DNA from: Petrosia ficiformis
Taxonomy: Eukaryota > Porifera > Demospongiae > Haplosclerida > Petrosiidae
Direction: 5' to 3'
DNA: 64,000 nucleotides
Assembly: GCA_947044365.1 (NCBI GenBank)
Contig: OX345652.1
Location: 837,001-901,000 of the forward strand
In this document: piece after piece, positions 23,742-34,354 of the stretch
Numbering within the stretch: position 1 is the first letter of the stretch
Layout of the letters: each line of letters starts with the position of its first letter
Program-made: the position numbers and the translations under genes
Notes under the pieces: generated by a model
Seen by the model: the letters and a program-made list of their open reading frames with translations, nothing else
Databases searched by the model: none
What the model was told of the DNA's origin: nothing

Positions 23742-25388
23742 ATGTCGGAACAGTCTCCCTTAGTACATGTTCCTCATCAACGCTACAGAAGTCCCAAGTA
23801 TCGCCTAACATGTATCAGATCACGTGCTGCAGTTCTTGTTTTATTGTGGGATTTACTATTTCATATTTATACCAAATATATGTTCTTCTTTTTTGTGATT
23901 GTTGTATATATGTTAACTCCTAATGAAGGGACAACATATTTGCTCTCAAGAAATCTCTTTTATATTCCCTACCTATTTTATCCAGTTGGAGGTCTGATAG
24001 CTGATGTATGGATTGGACGGTATCGTATGATTATTATCAGTATATGCATTTGCCTAGTGTCCTTGTTATTCACAGCTATTGAATATTCTTTACATTGGTA
24101 TAACAATGAGCTGTATCCTGTTAGTATAACTATCCTAATACTAACAGCTTGCCTCTTTTTTAGTGGTAGTGCAGGTTTTCAATGCAATATATTACCATTC
24201 AATATTGATCAAATGATGGGAGCTTCAGGAGATCAACTAAGTGCTGTTATCCACTGGCATATGTTTGGTAGCTACATTTTGTTTTCCGTTCCAACACCTG
24301 AAGTGAAATCACTCACAGGTATGTTTTCTATACTCCCATGTCTGGTAACTGCAAGTTATATCATTACATTAGTCACTCAGCATCTCTTCAAACACTGGTT
24401 AGACACTACTCCTCAGATCACTAACCCTATCAAACTTATTGTCAGAGTACTCAACTATGCTAGAAAGAACAAGTATCCCAGGAATCGTAGTGCCCTCACA
24501 TATTGGCAGAATGATTATCTTCCACGACTGGACCTAGGTAAAGAGAAATACGGTGGTCCTTTCTCAGAGGAGGAGGTGGAAGATGTTAAGACAGTGTTGA
24601 GATTGTTACCATTGGTAATTATCGCTATTGGTTTTCCAATATCATGGGGGGCATATAATTTTCCCATGGAAGTGTCAGGTTTTGGAGGTGACAATATGTC
24701 TAAATTTTTAAAATTCTACATAGAGGATATTCGTATCCCATTTCTTGTTTGCTGTGTTTTAATAATTTTTTACCAGTTCATCATTCATCCATGTTTCTAT
24801 AAATACATTCCCAGTATGCTGAAGAGAATTGGAATGGGACTTGTTTTTGGTTTATTGGCTGTTCTTTTCATCATAGCTATAGACATATGGTTTGGTGATT
24901 TCTCTGATCCTTCATATCACTGTCAATCAATTATCAATAATCATTCAAACACATCTAGTGTTATGGTGGTAAATTATAAATGGATACTCATTCCACATAT
25001 CACATTTGGTTGTGCAGTGGTTTTGGTATCTGTCACAGCTTTAGAGTTCACAATAGCTCAGTCGCCCAGACAAATGAGAGGACTAATGGTGGGTCTATGC
25101 TATGCTACTTATGGTATTGGAATTCTTGTGAATACTGGCTTAACAATGATTTTGTTATACTTCGAGTCAGGCTCACGTGGTTGTGTTCTCTACTACCATT
25201 TGGGAAATACTTTATTGATTCTCATCACACTGATATTGTTTATCATATTTGCTAAATATTATAAGTTCCGTGTGAGAGATAATATTGTTCCTGTATACGA
25301 TATAGTAGCATCTCATTATCAAACATACATGGAACAAAGATCTAGAGAGGAACAGAGTAGTAGTTATGATTCGATCTCAATTCAGTGA
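23742..25388 (+). CDS. SLC15/POT-like transporter, copy 5 (intact, intronless)
   Basis: 548 residues from MSEQSPLVHVPH. GGLIADVWIGRYR, FNIDQMMGASGDQ, the YGGPFSEEEVEDVK loop and EFTIAQSPRQMRG are all present in the usual order, with about ten to twelve hydrophobic segments. The end differs from the HYERYFDQSEE tail of copies 2, 3 and 4: it reads HYQTYMEQRSREEQ and closes in SISIQ, close to copy 1 (SFSIQ), so copies 1 and 5 may share a more recent ancestor. The N-terminus has E-Q-S-P-L-V, a weaker form of the dileucine pattern. Confidence 0.9.
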   Translation: MSEQSPLVHVPHQRYRSPKYRLTCIRSRAAVLVLLWDLLFHIYTKYMFFFFVIVVYMLTPNEGTTYLLSRNLFYIPYLFYPVGGLIADVWIGRYRMIIISICICLVSLLFTAIEYSLHWYNNELYPVSITILILTACLFFSGSAGFQCNILPFNIDQMMGASGDQLSAVIHWHMFGSYILFSVPTPEVKSLTGMFSILPCLVTASYIITLVTQHLFKHWLDTTPQITNPIKLIVRVLNYARKNKYPRNRSALTYWQNDYLPRLDLGKEKYGGPFSEEEVEDVKTVLRLLPLVIIAIGFPISWGAYNFPMEVSGFGGDNMSKFLKFYIEDIRIPFLVCCVLIIFYQFIIHPCFYKYIPSMLKRIGMGLVFGLLAVLFIIAIDIWFGDFSDPSYHCQSIINNHSNTSSVMVVNYKWILIPHITFGCAVVLVSVTALEFTIAQSPRQMRGLMVGLCYATYGIGILVNTGLTMILLYFESGSRGCVLYYHLGNTLLILITLILFIIFAKYYKFRVRDNIVPVYDIVASHYQTYMEQRSREEQSSSYDSISIQ

Positions 25389-25874
25389 ATCATGTTAATA
25401 ATAGTGTTAAGATGCTTATTCGGTGTTTATATCTGTCATGCTTCATTTATTCATGACATAGAGTAAAGTGTGTAATAAGGACCCTTTAAATGACGGTTCT
25501 ATAGTATATATTAAACAACAGAGTTTGTGTTGTAATTTTGTCTATCCTTGTATTTTTCTATTTTCAAGTTATGAAGAAGATAAAGTTATATACAATTTAT
25601 GATACACTGCTCTCTTTAGCTTTCTTTGTACTCTGAATACTGGGATCTGTAAAAGTGTAATTCCAGTCTTAATACACAGATTGCTACTAAGTACTTCTTC
25701 AAGATTAAATATTACAAGTTTGGAGATGTCAAGGCAAGCATATATGCCATGTCATTTATGTATGGTCGGCAGGTCTTTATCTGATTTAACTAGACCTTTA
25801 ACCTCGGTTTTGAATGCAACTACATCACCCTTGGCTTGTCTGTTAAATCACCAATTCCAAGTTATAAATATTAC

Positions 25875-25923
<49 letters not shown>

Positions 25924-26214
25924 ACATAGACTTGATTTGTTATATGCATACAGAAATATACAATTCAGGTAGTTTATAATAAACAACAAAGGCTAGATGA
26001 ATGTGTGCTATTGCTAACTAAAGTTGAAATGACTAAACATAACTATTCAGGATCACTGTGCATCATAAACCTTTCTGTTGTCAACTTTCAATTTGGGACT
26101 ATACTCTATAATTATTCAAATAGTGCTAAACAAACAACAATGACATTACTGAACATGTTTATGATATTTCACAACCATTTTCACAATTATAAGCATTGAT
26201 AATTTTGTTGTATC
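25389..26214. other. Intergenic spacer between POT copies 5 and 6
   Basis: About 825 bases with no supported exon. Contains a TA microsatellite (about 25874-25915). Open frames here are short and unlike any family I know. The final part should hold the promoter of copy 6. Confidence 0.55.
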
Positions 26215-27825
26215 ATGTCGGAACAGACTCCTTTATTACATGTTCCTCATCAACGTTTCAGAAGACTCAAGTGTCATCTAACGAATATCAGATCACGAGC
26301 TGCAGTTCTTGTTCTACTGTGGGATCTGGTTTTTCAAGTTTACAAAACTTTTGCAGTTTATTTTATTGCTGTTGCATCAGGTATAATTTCTTTTCACGGA
26401 AGGGCATGGTATTTGTTGTTAGTATCTTTGAGTTATATTCCATTCCTGTTTTATCCAGTTGGAGGTCTGATAGCTGATGTATGGATTGGACGATATCGTA
26501 TGATTGTTATCAGTATATATGTTTGCCTAGTAGCCTGGTTATTGACTGTTATCACTTATGTTTTACATCAGTACATTCATGATGAAATGGTGTCTAATCC
26601 TATTATCATAACTATGGTAATTGTAATTGCTTGTCTCCTTGTTAGTAGTAGTGCAGGTTTTCAAGCCAATGTATTACCATTCAATATTGATCAAATGATG
26701 GGAGCTTCAGGAGATCAACTAAGTGCTATTGTCTACTGGCATATGTTTGGTAATGTTCTATATTCTATTCCATTTGAATCTCTCTCAAAAATGTATTTTT
26801 TAATAGCTAGTCTCATAATTTCCATTATTACTATAGTATTAATTATAATCAGCCATTGTCTCTTCAAACACTGGCTAGACATTACTCCTCAGATCACTAA
26901 CACCATCAAATTGATTGTCAGAGTACTCAACTATACCAGAAAGAACAAGTATCCCAGGAATCGTAGTGCCCTCACCTACTGGGAGGAGGATTATCCTCCA
27001 CGACTGGACCTAGGTAAAGAGAAATATGGTGGTCCTTTCTCAGAGGAGGAGGTGGAGGATGTTAAGACTGTGTTGAGATTGTTACCATTTTTCATTTGTA
27101 TTGCTGGTTTTCCAATTTCATGGGGGCCATACAAGTTACCCATTGATGTATCAGGTTTCGGAGATAGCATTGTTTCAAGAGTTTTACAGCTATTTGTAGA
27201 AGGAGGTCATACTCCATTCTTTGTGTTTTCTCTTTTGATTCTTTTCTATCAGTTCATCATTTATCCATGTTGCTGTAAGTACATTCCAAGTATGCTGAAG
27301 AGAATTGGTCTGGGACTGGTATTTGCTCTACTAACTTCTATTTTTTACTTCATTATTCTAATTGTTGGTGACTTCTCAGATCCTTCATTTCAATGTCCAT
27401 CAAATCATTCGAACACATCCACTGTTATGGCATTAAATTATAACTGGCTACTCACTCCACATATCATGTATGGTTGTTCTACGTTTTTGGTAGTTGTCAC
27501 AACTATTGAGTTCACAGTAGCTCAGTCACCCAGACAAATGAGAGGACTAATGGTGGGTCTGTGCTATGCTACCTATGGCATTGGAAGATTACTGAACATT
27601 AATTTAGTGTTGCTGTTAGTGTACCTCAAATTACTTTCTCGTGGTTGTATCTTGTACTATCATATTGCTAATTTGATTTCCCTTCTCTTCACTTTCTTAC
27701 TTTTTCTTATTTTTGCTAAACGTTACAAGTTACGTGTGAGAAACAATATTTTTCCTGTACATTGGATAATTGAAGAACATTACAAAAGATATTTGGATCA
27801 GTCAGAAGAGAACAGAGGACGTTAG
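26215..27825 (+). CDS. SLC15/POT-like transporter, copy 6 (intact, intronless)
   Basis: 536 residues from MSEQTPLLHVPH, the clearest acidic dileucine signal in the set (E3-Q-T-P-L7-L8). Family motifs are all present: GGLIADVWIGRYR, FNIDQMMGASGDQ, YGGPFSEEEVEDVK, EFTVAQSPRQMRG. Small losses relative to paralogues lie in extracellular loops. Some otherwise constant residues have changed: HWLDITPQ rather than HWLDTTPQ, YTRKNK rather than YARKNK, and IFPVHWIIEEHYKRY in the tail, so this copy may be under weaker constraint. Last of the plus-strand POT cluster; receptor gene B follows on the other strand, the two genes ending about 540 bases apart. Confidence 0.9.
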   Translation: MSEQTPLLHVPHQRFRRLKCHLTNIRSRAAVLVLLWDLVFQVYKTFAVYFIAVASGIISFHGRAWYLLLVSLSYIPFLFYPVGGLIADVWIGRYRMIVISIYVCLVAWLLTVITYVLHQYIHDEMVSNPIIITMVIVIACLLVSSSAGFQANVLPFNIDQMMGASGDQLSAIVYWHMFGNVLYSIPFESLSKMYFLIASLIISIITIVLIIISHCLFKHWLDITPQITNTIKLIVRVLNYTRKNKYPRNRSALTYWEEDYPPRLDLGKEKYGGPFSEEEVEDVKTVLRLLPFFICIAGFPISWGPYKLPIDVSGFGDSIVSRVLQLFVEGGHTPFFVFSLLILFYQFIIYPCCCKYIPSMLKRIGLGLVFALLTSIFYFIILIVGDFSDPSFQCPSNHSNTSTVMALNYNWLLTPHIMYGCSTFLVVVTTIEFTVAQSPRQMRGLMVGLCYATYGIGRLLNINLVLLLVYLKLLSRGCILYYHIANLISLLFTFLLFLIFAKRYKLRVRNNIFPVHWIIEEHYKRYLDQSEENRGR

Positions 27826-28368
27826 TATTCTGATTTATCAAATTAGTAGTAAACCGAATTCATGCAATAAATGATTGTCAATCAGCACGTTTTACTCTTG
27901 TATAATTAATAATGTGTGTCACTGTAATATATAATAGATACTTCATTAAAACTGGTATTCATTCACCTGAAATAGCACCATACATTGTATTGTTAATGAC
28001 TCTAAGCTGATTGTGTAATATTTGTAATATTTCTACATTAATGTCCTCTTAAGAGGTAATCAATATTTTCATAATTACTGCCACACCTTTATGGAACCAT
28101 TCATGTGAAGACTATAATTATGATAATTCCCAAGAGTATTTTTGTTCCAATAAACTGAGTTATTGAATAACTAATTGAACAATGTCCACATATATGTACA
28201 TAGCAAATTAAGTCAATTTGAAAGATATACTCATAACTAGTTGAAGGATCAAAGAGAAAGTAATAGTGTACCATACAATATGCATAATATAATTATATAT
28301 TTTTAATAATAACAATTCAAAATGCAATATATTATTAACAATTAAAACTGTGTAATTAAAGTATTTGT
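27826..28368. other. Convergent 3' region between POT copy 6 and receptor B
   Basis: About 540 bases holding the 3' ends of two convergent genes. Very AT-rich, with AATAAA-like strings on both strands but none decisive. No exon seen. Confidence 0.55.
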
Positions 28369-31300
28369 TCACTTGTCTCCTGGTATTTTCTCATATATAG
28401 GTAGAGAATTAGATTTGTTCTCAGAAGTGTCCTCATTTCCTTTGAGATATGTTTGACCATATGCAGGATTGGGTATATCGAGTGTATTAACTTCTTTATT
28501 ATTTCTTTCTGGTAGTGTGGGAGGATATGAACCTGTGTCATCATCTGTCTCTACATAAAGAGGATCAGTGCTTTTAGTTGTTTCGATATATGAGGGATTG
28601 GGAGATACCACAGAACGTGTTTGTAATTCTTGATAAGGTTGAGCATATGCATCTTCTGTAGAATTGTTGCTATCACCAAATTTACCATACGATACATTTT
28701 TTGTCATTTCGAGTTCACTTTTCTGAACATTGTTGCTATAATTGTGTTGTACTAATGATGGATGTGTTACATCTTCCATGAGGTAACCTTGTCTCATTTT
28801 TCTGGATGCTTTAATACATAGACAACACATAATGATAAATAGAATGAAAGTTGTGAAAGCAACAGCTCCAATAATACCAATTCCAATTAAAAGAGGTGTG
28901 TTTGATTCAGGACCTAATATAAATGAATGACAATTGTAACTGAAATTAAGTATTGTTTCTCCTCCAGTGTCAATAGAGCGTATGAAACCTGTTTTATCTG
29001 TTGTATATAATACATATGTGTTGTATGCATTTTTTAATAGTTGTGATACTGAGATATTCTAAATATGCTTTCAATACAAGTAATTACAGCATAAGTAATT
29101 GCAATGTGATGATATAACAGAAATGCCCAATCCTAATTTTAGCTGAAACATTAATTAAGCATAAGCGTGAGATCAGCAAAGCATTAGCATTGTTATAAAC
29201 CACTTGTATGGCTTTACTCCTGAAGGAGTAATGTTTCTGGTTGACTCCTAACTGGGTTCTGACGGCACATACATTTGGCTGCCTGGTGCGAAACTGAAGC
29301 ATTCAGTACCAATTGTTTAGTATATAGAAGATTGTCAAGTGTTGATGGTTGTTGTAGCTCAGTGGTGAGAGCAATGGTGGCTGAAGTCAGTGGCCCTGGG
29401 TTCGATTCCCAGTGAAAGCTGGATTTAAATAGTATTACTTACAAAAAGATGTGTTCTGTACCCTGCATGATACACTGCAAAAATTAAATAGTTAAAATAA
29501 CCAATTTAATGGTTAGTACAGTTGCAAGGAATAGCATAAATTCCAATCTAGTTACTATGTCATACAGGTTGTTGTGGCTACATACATGATATTACTATGA
29601 CATTGTGAGCACCAAGTATAAACATGTACACTAGAATAAATTAAATTATATGCTTGCAGGTTTCCAAACCCTTTTGTTGGCCAGAACTGCTATATACAAT
29701 CATTTTAAGTGGTTGTTAGTTGAAATATGAGTAGACAGCAACTTAAAAGTATACTGCTTCAATTAATTGATTAATTAGTAGTTATGGCAATGCCTGCATT
29801 AGTAGGTATGTATACATAATCATCTGAACAACCATACTACTAATTGTTAAATCCTTGCAACTGTACTAACCAATATGATAGTTATTTTATTTTTGCAATA
29901 TATTCCTTTGCTATTTGTAACAATTAAATATTAATGTATAATATATAATTATGAGTGGAAAATAATTTACATTTTTTACAGTGTATATATGTATATCCAC
30001 TTACAGTCAGATACTGTAGTTGCTTGTGGTTGCGTCATGGCAGTAGATTGTGTTGTAGAGGTTGATGTTGTCATTGATACCGATCCTCCAGATGTCATAC
30101 TTTGCACTGATCCATCTGTTGTGGTTATTATGGAAGTAAATAAAAACTTATTTTGGTATGGACTAGGGTCCCATGTCAAAAAAAAACTCATTACTTTTAT
30201 GAAAATGTATATTTGATAAACAAGCTTGACAGTGCTTTCAGACTGTCTAATTGGTCTGCCATATACAATACCACACCCATCTTAATTTCCTAATATGGTA
30301 AGTATTATGAAACAGTTTGGTTGTGAATATATGTTCCAAACTTCACTTGTCATAAATCCTTTTAACAGCAGTCATGTCAAATTTCGACCCATTGCTTCAT
30401 TGCTGAGTTACAGTATAATCATTAACCTTATGACATTGACTATAGTAAATATAAAGTCATTACAACCCGGGCTAATGTTGAGGTCATCATTTTGTGATCT
30501 GATTACTAATGTTAATATTACATACTTACCACTAGTACTACCAGCAGTAGAACTACATTCAGTTTGTTGCTCTGGTTCAGTAAGAAAACTACTTCTCTCC
30601 TCGTCACTTAAACTGACTCCACCACTTGACAATAATCTGATTGTATATTCGTACATACGACCAGACTCTAAATTCAATACTGGAATATGAACAGTATCTG
30701 TTGGCATGGATACTGTAACGGGCTGGACTGTTTGTTGACTACCAGAGCCCATTATGTTATATTGTAAACTCAAATCAGCCGAGACTCCTGGACATGCTTG
30801 CCATGAAATAAACACAGTAACAACTGCAGCTGATGAACTCACTAGTGTTAGTTGAGATGAAAGGTTGGCCCTAAAAGCTGAGATTAGAAATAAACAATAT
30901 ATATACAATATTTATACAAAGTATTTACTTTACTTAGATATAGTGTAAATATCTCTTCTGAAAATAGTGAGCGAAAGCTCCACTTAAATACAAAATAAAT
31001 GCTAAGTAAACAAAACTGAAACAACCAATGAAATGAGAGCATATTGACCCTAGCTGGCATTTACAGGCCTTAATGTCTTTGTCTCTCAGAGACAACAATT
31101 TTTATCATTACAGAAGCACATCTGTTACCACGACGACAGCTAGACATCATAAGAGTGAGATATTTCACCCAGTAATGTAGGGATCATCGATAGACCACGT
31201 AGACAATATCAAATGAAGTGGCTACATACAGTATTTAATTTGTGGACATCATAAAGTTATGCATAAAAGTATCATTAATATCACACTATGTGTCATAATT

Positions 31301-34021
31301 ATACATTAGTATTGCTTTAGTTTGACAGTAATGACCATTTGTAGTTATAGTTATATTACATCTAGCTTATAGCAATTTAGTTATAGTTTTAGTGAAATAT
31401 AGTAGGTGGATCAATGATTTCAGTGTTAATAGTAGTTTAGTGACCTGTATATAGTACTGTTTACATTGCCCAGGTGTGTTTACACCTGGGTAATATAATA
31501 TTATCCCACTGTCACCTTTACAAACATCTGTCAGCTTATCACCAATACTACAATAAACTGTTGAATTATACAAACAATTTTTCTTACAAAAAAAAACAAC
31601 TTAAAAGTCTTACCGAAAGTTGTACTTTCAGAGTTTGATCCTACGCTGTTTACACTTGACACAGTCACTGAATACTGAGACTCAATAGTTACTGGTACAG
31701 TGATGGAATAATTACATCTACAGTCTGATATTGCAGTGTAGTTTGTAATGGATTCTGAAGGGCTACCAGCAACTGCTATTTCATAACTAGAAATCATTGG
31801 TACAATAGATTCATCAATTTCTGGACACTATAAACATGTATGAAAACAATGGTTACTAATATCATAGTATACATGTATTACAATTATATCTTCCCTGCTA
31901 ACCTGCCATGTGGTCTTCAAGTTCAATTCATTCCCATTATCTAACAATATAGCACATAGTTCTAGATTCTGTGGTCTGCCGGGTGCTGCATGTATGGTGT
32001 GTGTGAGAGATTGTGTCAATAAAACTTTACCGTAATTACTCATTAGTTCAATAGTAGTTTTGACAGTAATTACTGCACAGATCAATTCAATGCCACAGTA
32101 ATTACTGTCCATTTTAATCAGTTTCTACTCAAAGAATTACAGTAGACTTTACTAAAATAGGTAAGTACCACTACTATGTAGGAAGAAATAAAATCAAGTA
32201 TATATATAGTATGTGTGGCAAGGCTTAAACATAATTTTGAAATAAGTTGGCAAGCAAATATTAATTACATGATATATGGACACACTGTAAAAACTGATTT
32301 GTTATTTTGACAATTTTAACTGGTTATATGAGTTTCACTTTTATAATTATAAACATCAAACATGTATAATTGTTATGAAGCCAAGAACAAGCTGCAAAAC
32401 TAGATGTAATTCATACTGCGTGACAGTAAGTGTCACTGTCAAAGCAGCTAAGTAACTGTATGTACTGTAAAACAAGACATCATTCATACTGCTTGACAGT
32501 AACAGTGTCACTATCAAAGCAGCAGCTATAGTAAACCTTTGTCACATTATATAACATAACTCTATACTATAGGGGGCACACATTATTCATACTGTAATAC
32601 TTATAGACACTATGACATTGTTTACAACAAACCAACCGAATTGAGTGAAACAACAATTAATTTTTTACAGTGTTGCAACTGTGCTAACAAACAAATTAGT
32701 TATTTTAACAACTTTGTTTTTGCAGTGCATAATTTATTAACTCATTATTGTATTAGCAAAGATATTAACTTCATTATATATAAGGCTATTGTATTAAACA
32801 CTCCACAAAAATGAAGATTGACTGTGTGTAAGACATATATGCACATGTAAATACATATACAAATATAATAGTACATACATCTTAGATATGGGATTTCGAA
32901 CTTGCTACATATTATGTGCTAAGCACTTATGAATAGATAATGTAATTATTGGAACCATTAGTTAAATTAAATCATGCAGCTCAATTATACCTTCTGCATT
33001 AATGAAAACATTCAGAGAAGCTTGTGTGCCATTATCAGCACAGTTTACTGCTTGTATCACAAAAGTATACTCTGTATCATAATCAAGATCTGTAATCGTT
33101 GTGGTTGTCATTGATGGTTCCAGACGACATTCGGTATCAGGGCAAGACCCTGTATTTGGTAAAGGAGTGACAGTGATTAGGTAGTGGGTGATGTTTGTGC
33201 CTCCAAGAGTTATAGGAACTTCCCATGACAGCGCGACTGATGAAAAGGTTGTTGTTGTATTTACAAAGTTCAGTGGTTCACTTGGGGGAACTGTGATGAG
33301 AAAAGAATCAATTTAAAAAAGTGCATTTATTACAATAATCACTTTCTCTATAAAATTTCTCCGTCTTTCAAAATAACAGTATTTCTCTCTGTCTCAGTCC
33401 ATGTCTCTGTCTCTAATCTACTCACTCGGTACTTAACATAATACCATTTTAAACTAACCAGCTTCAATGATTGTGGCAGTTTCTGTATTACCTGACACCA
33501 GATTATCACTACAGTCAATAGTAGTACCATTGGTAACAACAGTGGTAGTAGCAGTAGATATTATCGTATTGTCTACTACAGACACAACCTCAACATCGAA
33601 TATTCCAACTTCAAATGTATCTTGATTGTTACTGTTGAATAGCTGCTGATCGTTACCACTCTCCCAAAACAGTATTCCAGTGTCTGTAGCACATGTGAAT
33701 ACTACCTCAGTATTAGGACAAACATTGGCCTCATAGTTTCTTGTTAAAGTAACTAAATATAAGAGTTGCATATAACATGATGTAGTAATGAGGAGACATA
33801 ATTATAATAATTAATATTATGTGCAAATAGCACTTGTTTCAAAAAGAAGCACCATATATATTATAATAATAATTATATGCATAGATCTATGTACATACAC
33901 ACAGACACAGACACAGATTAATTAACATTAACACACAAGAGCTAAGAAGATTAATTTATACAAACTCACCTGCACTCAGGGAGACCTGAAAAGCAGTACA
34001 CAGCAATATCACTACATTCAT
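28369..34021 (-). CDS. Ig-FN3 single-pass receptor B with long tyrosine-motif tail
   Basis: Eight exons on the minus strand, all in phase, 693 residues: 33970-34021 (signal peptide MNVVILLCTAFQVSLSA), 33459-33752 (Ig-like, CPNTEVVFTC...W...C), 32991-33290 (FN3, PPSEPLNF...Y), 31903-31985 plus 31614-31827 (second FN3), 30530-30877 (third FN3-like), 30005-30115 (Ser/Thr-rich mucin-like stalk), 28369-29048 (membrane-proximal part, transmembrane segment about 518-541, cytoplasmic tail). The tail has two NPxY motifs (NPSY, NPAY), Y-G-K-F and I-Y-E-K-I, suited to phosphotyrosine-adaptor binding or endocytosis. It is an inverted paralogue of C and D by exon phase and domain order. Ligand unknown. 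Boundaries of the stalk exon are the least certain. Confidence 0.85.
29346..29432 (+). mobile_element. tRNA-derived SINE head in an intron of receptor B
   Basis: TAGCTCAGTGGTGAGAGC (A box, with a GCTC/GAGC D stem) and GGGTTCGATTCCCAG (B box, five-pair T stem) sit at tRNA spacing. The anticodon and acceptor stems do not pair, so this is a tRNA-derived retroelement or pseudo-tRNA, not a working tRNA. It is antisense to the host gene. Confidence 0.65.
29471..29905. mobile_element. TIR element, TGCAAAAATTAAATAG family, copy 1
   Basis: Left arm TGCAAAAATTAAATAGTTAAAATAACC...GTTAGTACAGTTGCAAGGA; right arm, inverted, TCCTTGCAACTGTACTAACC...AGTTATTTTATTTTTGCA. About 435 bases in the same intron as the SINE. 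A related copy is at 32285-32727 and a one-arm fragment at about 60490-60516. Confidence 0.65.
30330..30500. repeat. Dispersed repeat (TTGACCTCAG...CATATAAAGTCA), copy 2
   Basis: Carries the ACCCATTGCTTCATTGCTGAGTTACAGTATAATC and AATATAAAGTCATTACA blocks found near 16200 and 36350. In an intron of receptor B, ending just before the donor of the exon at 30530. Confidence 0.5.
32027..32115. mobile_element. TIR element, ACAGTATATGTC family, copy E (fragment)
   Basis: GTAATTACTCATTAGTTCAATAGTAGTTTTGACAGTAATTACTGCAC...CAATTCAATGCCACAGTAATTACTGTCC matches the inner part of copies C and D. The ends are missing. In an intron of receptor B. Confidence 0.55.
32285..32727. mobile_element. TIR element, TGCAAAAATTAAATAG family, copy 2
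   Basis: Begins ACACTGTAAAAACTGATTTG and ends, inverted, GTTGCAACTGTGCTAAC...TTTAACAACTTTGTTTTTGCAGTG. The inside has a local duplication of CATACTG(C)..TGACAGTAA(G/C)...TGTCACTGTCAAAGCAGC at about 32410-32525. Intron of receptor B. Confidence 0.55.
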
Positions 34022-34354
34022 TTTGTTAAAGAGAAGCCCTGCAATGGTAATAATGAGTGTAGGAAGTCGTTGGAGTGCTATATAATAACTGTATATATAG
34101 CTATTACACATAATGAACATTCCAACATCCATATCTATGAATATAATTAATCTAAATTTTGCTAAATCATGTTTTTTTTTCTGAGTGAAGAAAGATCTGT
34201 TCCTTTTCTTTGAAAGCTTGACATTTTATTTAATTTGAGCTCCAGGTAAGTTGTAGAATGTGATAAAAGTATATCTTAGTACAAATCTATCTTCCTACAA
34301 CTTACTATCTACTACAAATTATCATTATTATCTACTCTTAGTCTCATTGTAGAG
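34022..34354. promoter_or_regulatory. Shared head-to-head upstream region of receptors B and C
   Basis: Only 333 bases separate the start codons of B (minus, 34021) and C (plus, 34355). Both promoters must lie here or overlap the first exons. A TATATA stretch is at about 34092-34099. No factor site is claimed. Confidence 0.6.

Noticed and set aside
191..27825. Horizontal transfer of the POT genes from bacteria, because they lack introns
   Set aside because: The sequence is closest to animal SLC15A3/A4 in its loop motif, and codon and base use resemble the neighbours. Intron loss or retrocopying is simpler.
29346..29432. Functional tRNA gene
   Set aside because: D and T arms look right, but the acceptor and anticodon stems do not pair, so I call it tRNA-derived SINE or pseudo-tRNA.
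30295..30690. 131-residue plus-strand frame
   Set aside because: Mostly antisense of the third FN3-like exon of receptor B plus a dispersed repeat.
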